Origin: Acidovorax_G sp046289925
GTDB lineage: Bacteria > Pseudomonadota > Gammaproteobacteria > Burkholderiales > Burkholderiaceae_C
Reading direction: 5' to 3'
NCBI GenBank assembly: GCA_046289925.1
Contig: JBKBUN010000131.1
Coordinates: 1 to 9,279 of the forward strand
Length of the DNA stretch: 9,279 nucleotides
Shown here piece after piece: positions 5,686-9,279 of the stretch. A program made the translations under genes and the position numbers. A model generated the notes under the pieces. It ran no database searches. It saw only the letters and a program-made list of their open reading frames with translations, and was not told the DNA's origin. The first letter of the stretch is position 1. Each line of letters starts with the position of its first letter.

Positions 5686-5705
5686 TTCTGCAACCAGTTG
5701 CATTG
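5686..5705. promoter_or_regulatory. Regulator operator box 2
   Basis: TTCTGCAACCAGTTGCATTG is the reverse complement of box 1 at 19 of 20 positions. It ends 12 bp before the preferred fadH start, so binding here would block the fadH translation start region or promoter. On the - strand it contains TTGCAG, a weak -35 candidate for the regulator gene itself. Confidence 0.6.
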
Positions 5706-5717
5706 ATGGAGCCCCGC

Positions 5718-8021
5718 ATGGACCACTATCCCCACCTCAACCGCCCGCTGGACCTGGGCTTTACCACGTTGCGCAACCGGGTGCTCATGGGCTCCATGCA
5801 CGTGGGCCTGGAAGAGGTGCCGAACGGCTTCCAGCGCATGGCTGCTTTTTACGCCGAGCGTGCGCGGGGCGAGGTGGGCCTGATCGTGACCGGCGGCATT
5901 GCCCCCAACGAGCGTGCGCGCCCCATGCCCGGCGGCGCCATGCTGACCACGGAGGAGGAGGCCGACCACCATCGCGTGGTCACGCAGGCCGTGCATGCTG
6001 AAGGGGGCAAGATCGCGATGCAGATCCTGCACTTTGGCCGCTATGCCTACCACCCGCAGTTGGTGGCCCCCAGCGCGCTGCAGGCGCCCATCAACGTGCA
6101 CAAGCCCCACGCGCTCACGTCAGATGAGGTGGAGCAGACGATTGGCGACTTCGTGCGATGTGCCGCGCTGGCGCAATACGCGGGTTACGACGGGGTGGAG
6201 ATCATGGGCAGCGAGGGCTACCTGATCAACGAATTCATTGCCGCGCGCACCAACCACCGCGACGACGAGTGGGGCGGCAGCTATGCCAACCGCATCCGCT
6301 TTCCGGTCGAGATCGTGCGGCGTGTGCGTGAGCGCGTCGGTCCCCACTTCATCATCATCTACCGCCTGTCCATGCTTGATCTGGTCGAGGGCGGCTCCAC
6401 GCTGGAGGAGGTGATCCAGCTCGCCCAGGCCATCGAGGCGGCGGGCGCGACCATCCTGAACACCGGCATCGGCTGGCACGAGGCCCGGGTGCCGACCATC
6501 GCCACCTCGGTACCGCGCGGCGCATTTGCCTGGGTTACGCAGCGGCTCAAAGGCCATGTGGGGCTGCCGCTGGTGGCCACCAACCGCATCAACACCCCCG
6601 ATCTGGCGGAACGACTGTTGGCCGAAGGCGCCTGTGACATGGTGTCCATGGCGCGCCCGTTCCTTGCGGATTCGCAGTTCGTGAAAAAGGCGCGTGAAGG
6701 ACGGGCCGATGAGATCAATACCTGCATCGGCTGCAACCAGGCCTGTCTGGACCACACCTTCGGCGGCAAGATCACCTCGTGCCTGGTCAACCCACGGGCC
6801 TGCCACGAGACCGAATTGCGCATCGAGCCCGCAAGCGTTTCCCGTCGCATTGCGGTGGTGGGCGCGGGGCCTGCAGGGCTGGCGTTTGCCACCACGGCGG
6901 CCGAGCGCGGGCACCAGGTCACCTTGTTCGAGGCCGCTTCCGAGATTGGTGGGCAGTTCAATATCGCCAAGAAGGTGCCGGGCAAAGAGGAGTTTCACGA
7001 GACACTGCGCTATTTCGCGCGCCAGATTGCGCTGCGTGGCGTGAACCTGCGCCTCAACACGCGTGTGTCCGCCGCCGATCTGCAGGCGGGGGGCTTCGAC
7101 GATGTCGTGCTGGCCACGGGCGTGCTGCCGCGCACCCCGGCGATCGATGGTATCGACCACCCCAAGGTGCTGGGCTACCTGGATGTATTGCGCGACGAAA
7201 AGCCGGTGGGCGCGAGCGTGGCGGTGGTGGGGGCGGGTGGCATCGGCTTTGATGTGAGCGAATACCTGGTGCACCACGGCCACACCGTGACAGATGCGGC
7301 CCAGGTAGACCGCGAGGCCTTCTATGCCGAATGGGGGGTGGATACCTCGTACGCCCGCGCTGGGGGACTAAAGGAGCCCAAGGTGCCGGCGCCGGCGCGG
7401 CGCGTGCACCTGCTGCAGCGCAAGACCAGCAAGGTGGGCGATGGTCTGGGCAAGACCACTGGCTGGATCCACCGCGCCTCGCTCAAGGCCCGTGCAGTGG
7501 CCATGACATCGGGGGTGCAGTACCAGCGTGTGGACGATGAGGGCTTGCACATCACGGTGGATGGTCAGCCTCAGACCCTGCCCGTGGACCATGTGGTGAT
7601 CTGCGCTGGCCAGGAGCCGCAGCGCGAGTTGCTGCCCGCACTGTTGGCAGCCGGTATGCGTGTACACCTGATCGGCGGGGCGGATGTGGCGGCCGAACTG
7701 GACGCCAAGCGCGCCATCAAGCAGGGGACGGAGCTGGCTGCGCGCATTGAAGCCGCTGCGCCGTTCCAGCCTGCGGCAGCACAGCCTGCCGCCGCAGCGG
7801 TGAGCAAGCCGACGCTGTCCACCGCCTCGACGGTGAAGGAACTGCTGGCCGATGAGGCGGCCAAGGCGATCCTCGAGCGCTACCTGCCGGGCTTCTCGGC
7901 CCACCCGCAACTTGCCATGGCCAAGGGAATGCCGCTGACCACCGTGGCGCAGTTCTCGCAGGGGCTGATCACGGCCGAGTTGCTGCAGAAGATCGACGCT
8001 GCGCTGCAGGCTACAGCCTGA
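5718..8021 (+). CDS. fadH: NADPH-dependent 2,4-dienoyl-CoA reductase with extra C-terminal module
   Basis: A 767-residue flavoprotein, about 95 longer than E. coli FadH. It reduces 2,4-dienoyl-CoA with NADPH during beta-oxidation of unsaturated fatty acids. An old-yellow-enzyme TIM barrel (about 5-330) has MGSEGYLINEF with Tyr168 and TGIGWHEARVPT with His254, corresponding to E. coli Tyr166 and His252. The 4Fe-4S cysteines are C336-IG-C339-NQA-C343 and C355. Two dinucleotide-binding folds follow: VVGAGPAGLAF (from about 380) and VVGAGGIGFD (from about 503), then CAGQEP and LIGGADVAAELDAKRAI. After about residue 681 an Ala/Pro linker leads to a helical module (about 705-767) absent from E. coli FadH. 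The ATG at 5718 was chosen because GGAG (5708-5711) lies 6 nt upstream; the ATG at 5706 lacks a ribosome binding site. It is divergent from the PadR gene and probably controlled by it. Confidence 0.96.
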   Translation: MDHYPHLNRPLDLGFTTLRNRVLMGSMHVGLEEVPNGFQRMAAFYAERARGEVGLIVTGGIAPNERARPMPGGAMLTTEEEADHHRVVTQAVHAEGGKIAMQILHFGRYAYHPQLVAPSALQAPINVHKPHALTSDEVEQTIGDFVRCAALAQYAGYDGVEIMGSEGYLINEFIAARTNHRDDEWGGSYANRIRFPVEIVRRVRERVGPHFIIIYRLSMLDLVEGGSTLEEVIQLAQAIEAAGATILNTGIGWHEARVPTIATSVPRGAFAWVTQRLKGHVGLPLVATNRINTPDLAERLLAEGACDMVSMARPFLADSQFVKKAREGRADEINTCIGCNQACLDHTFGGKITSCLVNPRACHETELRIEPASVSRRIAVVGAGPAGLAFATTAAERGHQVTLFEAASEIGGQFNIAKKVPGKEEFHETLRYFARQIALRGVNLRLNTRVSAADLQAGGFDDVVLATGVLPRTPAIDGIDHPKVLGYLDVLRDEKPVGASVAVVGAGGIGFDVSEYLVHHGHTVTDAAQVDREAFYAEWGVDTSYARAGGLKEPKVPAPARRVHLLQRKTSKVGDGLGKTTGWIHRASLKARAVAMTSGVQYQRVDDEGLHITVDGQPQTLPVDHVVICAGQEPQRELLPALLAAGMRVHLIGGADVAAELDAKRAIKQGTELAARIEAAAPFQPAAAQPAAAAVSKPTLSTASTVKELLADEAAKAILERYLPGFSAHPQLAMAKGMPLTTVAQFSQGLITAELLQKIDAALQATA

Positions 8022-8051
8022 AGCACGCCAACGCAGAGCCCAAGGAATGCC

Positions 8052-8489
8052 ATGAAGCTGCCCTCGACTGTTCCCGCCGCTGTGGCCCAGAGCCTGGCGC
8101 ATTGGCACGATATGGTTGCGCGCAAAGACCTGAGCGATATTGCGCGCATCGTGCACCCCGAGGCCACGTTCCGCTCGCCCATGGCGGTGCACCCGTACCG
8201 CCCGGCCGCGGCGCTGGTTTTGGCGCTGCAGACGGTAGTGACCATCTTCGAGGACTTCGAGTACCACCGGCAGTTCGCAAGCGACGATGGTCTGGACGTG
8301 GTGCTGGAGTTCAGTGCGCGCGTGGGCGACAAGCAGCTCAAAGGCATCGACATGGTCCGCTTCGATGCCGAAGGCCGGATCGTCGAGTTCGAGGTGATGA
8401 TCCGCCCGCTCAACGCACTCCAGGCTCTGGGGGCCGAGATGGGCTTACGCCTGGGGCACAAGATGCCCGACTACAAAGCCAAGGCCTGA
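8052..8489 (+). CDS. NTF2-like (SnoaL-type) small protein
   Basis: A 145-residue protein with the cone-shaped NTF2-like fold pattern. An N-terminal helix (VAQSLAHWHDMVARKDL) is followed by IARIVHPEATFRSPMAVHPY, a helix, and then four strands ending in FDAEGRIVEFEVMIRPLNAL. The segment GIDMVRFDAEGRIVEFEVMI is the typical family strand pair. Members include isomerases, hydratases and ligand-binding proteins; no particular catalytic set can be assigned. AAGGA lies at 8042-8046, 5 nt before the ATG. It starts 30 bp after fadH with no terminator between, so the two are likely one operon, suggesting a role with acyl-CoA or a related lipid substrate (inference). It ends 13 bp from the convergent folA. 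Confidence 0.85.
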   Translation: MKLPSTVPAAVAQSLAHWHDMVARKDLSDIARIVHPEATFRSPMAVHPYRPAAALVLALQTVVTIFEDFEYHRQFASDDGLDVVLEFSARVGDKQLKGIDMVRFDAEGRIVEFEVMIRPLNALQALGAEMGLRLGHKMPDYKAKA

Positions 8490-8502
8490 GTGGCCCGCAC
8501 GC

Positions 8503-8997
8503 TTACGGGGCGCTGCGGCGCTCGTAGCGCACAAAGCTGAAGCGCAGGCCCGTGGTGCTGGTGTGGTCAGAGCGCGCGGCCTCGCGCCACTCTGGCCCGA
8601 GGGTGGGGGCAAACGCGTCGCCGTCAAAGTTGGCCGCGATTTCCGTGACTTCCAGCACATCGGCCTTTGGCAAGGCTTCGGCGTAGATCTGCGCGCCACC
8701 GATCACCCAGATCACCGGTGCGTCGCCGGCAAGCTGCAGCGCTTGTGCCAAGCTGCCGGCGCGCTGTGCGCCTTCGGCGTGCCAATCGGTCTTTCGGGTC
8801 ACCACGATGTTGGTGCGCCCGGGCAGCGGCCGAAAACGCGGTGGCAGTGAGTCCCAGGTCTTGCGTCCCATGACCACCGGGCAGCCTTGTGTCAGCGCTT
8901 TGAAGTGCGCCATGTCTTCGGGCAGGTGCCAGGGCAGCTGGTTGTTGCGGCCGATCACGCCATTGGCGGCGCGGGCGTAGATCAGGTGCAGTGCCAT
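8503..8997 (-). CDS. folA: Dihydrofolate reductase
   Basis: A 164-residue DHFR, the usual bacterial length. It reduces dihydrofolate to tetrahydrofolate with NADPH for thymidylate, purine and methionine synthesis. Family motifs are clear: ANGVIGRNNQLPWHLPEDMA with the substrate-protonating acid at Asp28, VVMGRKTWDSLP (NADPH contact), RPLPGRTNIVVTRK, and WVIGGAQIYAEALPKADVLE with the Gly-Gly turn. No key residue is missing. The ribosome binding site is weak. The upstream membrane-protein gene ends 7 bp before the ATG, so the two are probably co-transcribed. No terminator is visible in the 13 bp separating its end from the convergent NTF2-like gene. Confidence 0.96.
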   Translation of the reverse strand: MALHLIYARAANGVIGRNNQLPWHLPEDMAHFKALTQGCPVVMGRKTWDSLPPRFRPLPGRTNIVVTRKTDWHAEGAQRAGSLAQALQLAGDAPVIWVIGGAQIYAEALPKADVLEVTEIAANFDGDAFAPTLGPEWREAARSDHTSTTGLRFSFVRYERRSAP

Positions 8998-9004
8998 GGC
9001 ACGT

Positions 9005-9279
9005 TCAGATGTGCAGAAAAGCCAGCAGGCCCACGCCCAGGCCGACGGCCGCGACGCCGTACATGCCGAATTCGAGCCACTTCTTGCGTGTCAGCACCGC
9101 GATGGCGGCCAGCGCTATGGCCACCTGCAGGGCGGTGGTGGCCTGTGCGCGCACCTCGCCGGGCTCGAAGCGGCCTTGCAGGCGCAGACGGCGGTACTCG
9201 TCGCCCTTGTCCACCGCGGTGGCGGGCGGCGGTACCGGCGCTGCCGCGAGCCGCTGCTCGACGCGGGCGATGAGATCCT
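9005..9279 (-). CDS. DUF4337-like membrane protein, C-terminal part (5' end outside window)
   Basis: The frame is open from the window edge (9279) to a TGA at 9005-9007, giving at least 90 residues, so the GTG at 9214 is probably internal. The visible part starts DLIARVEQRLAAAPVPPP, continues through a charged region DKGDEYRRLRLQGRFEPGEV, and ends with two membrane helices around TRKKWLEFGMY and a final LLAFLHI. The pattern of a helical region, then IALAAIAVLTRKKWLE and a terminal hydrophobic helix ending FLHI matches what I recall of DUF4337 proteins. Function is unknown. It is separated from folA by 7 bp. Confidence 0.72.
   Translation of the reverse strand, partial: DLIARVEQRLAAAPVPPPATAVDKGDEYRRLRLQGRFEPGEVRAQATTALQVAIALAAIAVLTRKKWLEFGMYGVAAVGLGVGLLAFLHI

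Noticed and set aside
5703..5717. TTG at 5703 or ATG at 5706 as the fadH start
   Set aside because: Both lie in or at the edge of operator box 2 without a ribosome binding site, whereas GGAG is ideally placed for the ATG at 5718.
6120..7283. 387-residue - strand frame inside fadH
   Set aside because: FadH is unambiguous over this stretch; the antisense frame has no family features.

Overview
The window is GC-rich, densely packed chromosomal DNA. Its gene content and protein sequences suggest a Comamonadaceae betaproteobacterium (Acidovorax-like). The taxonomic call rests on recalled family resemblance, not on a search. No rRNA, tRNA, CRISPR array, intact transposase or phage gene is visible.

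Left part (1-2885, all + strand): the 3' end of a CBS-domain protein is followed by about 200 bp without a gene. That gap holds a degenerate palindromic repeat carrying a perfect extended -10 motif. Three translationally coupled genes follow: an MlaE-type permease, an MlaD/MCE substrate-binding protein and a lipoprotein. Together they look like an intermembrane lipid transporter, but no ATPase gene is present next to them.

Middle (2886-4210): a small convergent lipoprotein gene (- strand, GTG start) with its own promoter candidate is followed by about 860 bp without a convincing gene. The right half of this gap holds two abutting inverted-repeat elements. The first is a 169-bp imperfect palindrome (3808-3976). 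The second is a 234-bp unit with perfect 17-bp terminal inverted repeats (3972-4205), whose right end lies inside the 3' end of xth.

Right part (4151-8489): xth (exonuclease III) and a PadR-family regulator gene lie on the - strand with an ATGA overlap. The regulator is divergent from fadH (NADPH-dependent 2,4-dienoyl-CoA reductase) and an NTF2-like gene. Two near-identical 20-bp palindromic boxes in opposite orientation, 33 bp centre to centre, sit in the divergent promoter and are the likely regulator operators. The FadH protein carries an extra C-terminal helical module of about 60 residues behind an Ala/Pro linker.

End (8503-9279, - strand): folA (dihydrofolate reductase) and, 7 bp upstream of it, the 3' part of a DUF4337-like membrane protein gene that runs off the window.

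No wholly new system is evident. The points most worth a second look are the composite inverted-repeat element, the twin operators, the FadH tail module and the ATPase-less MCE cluster.
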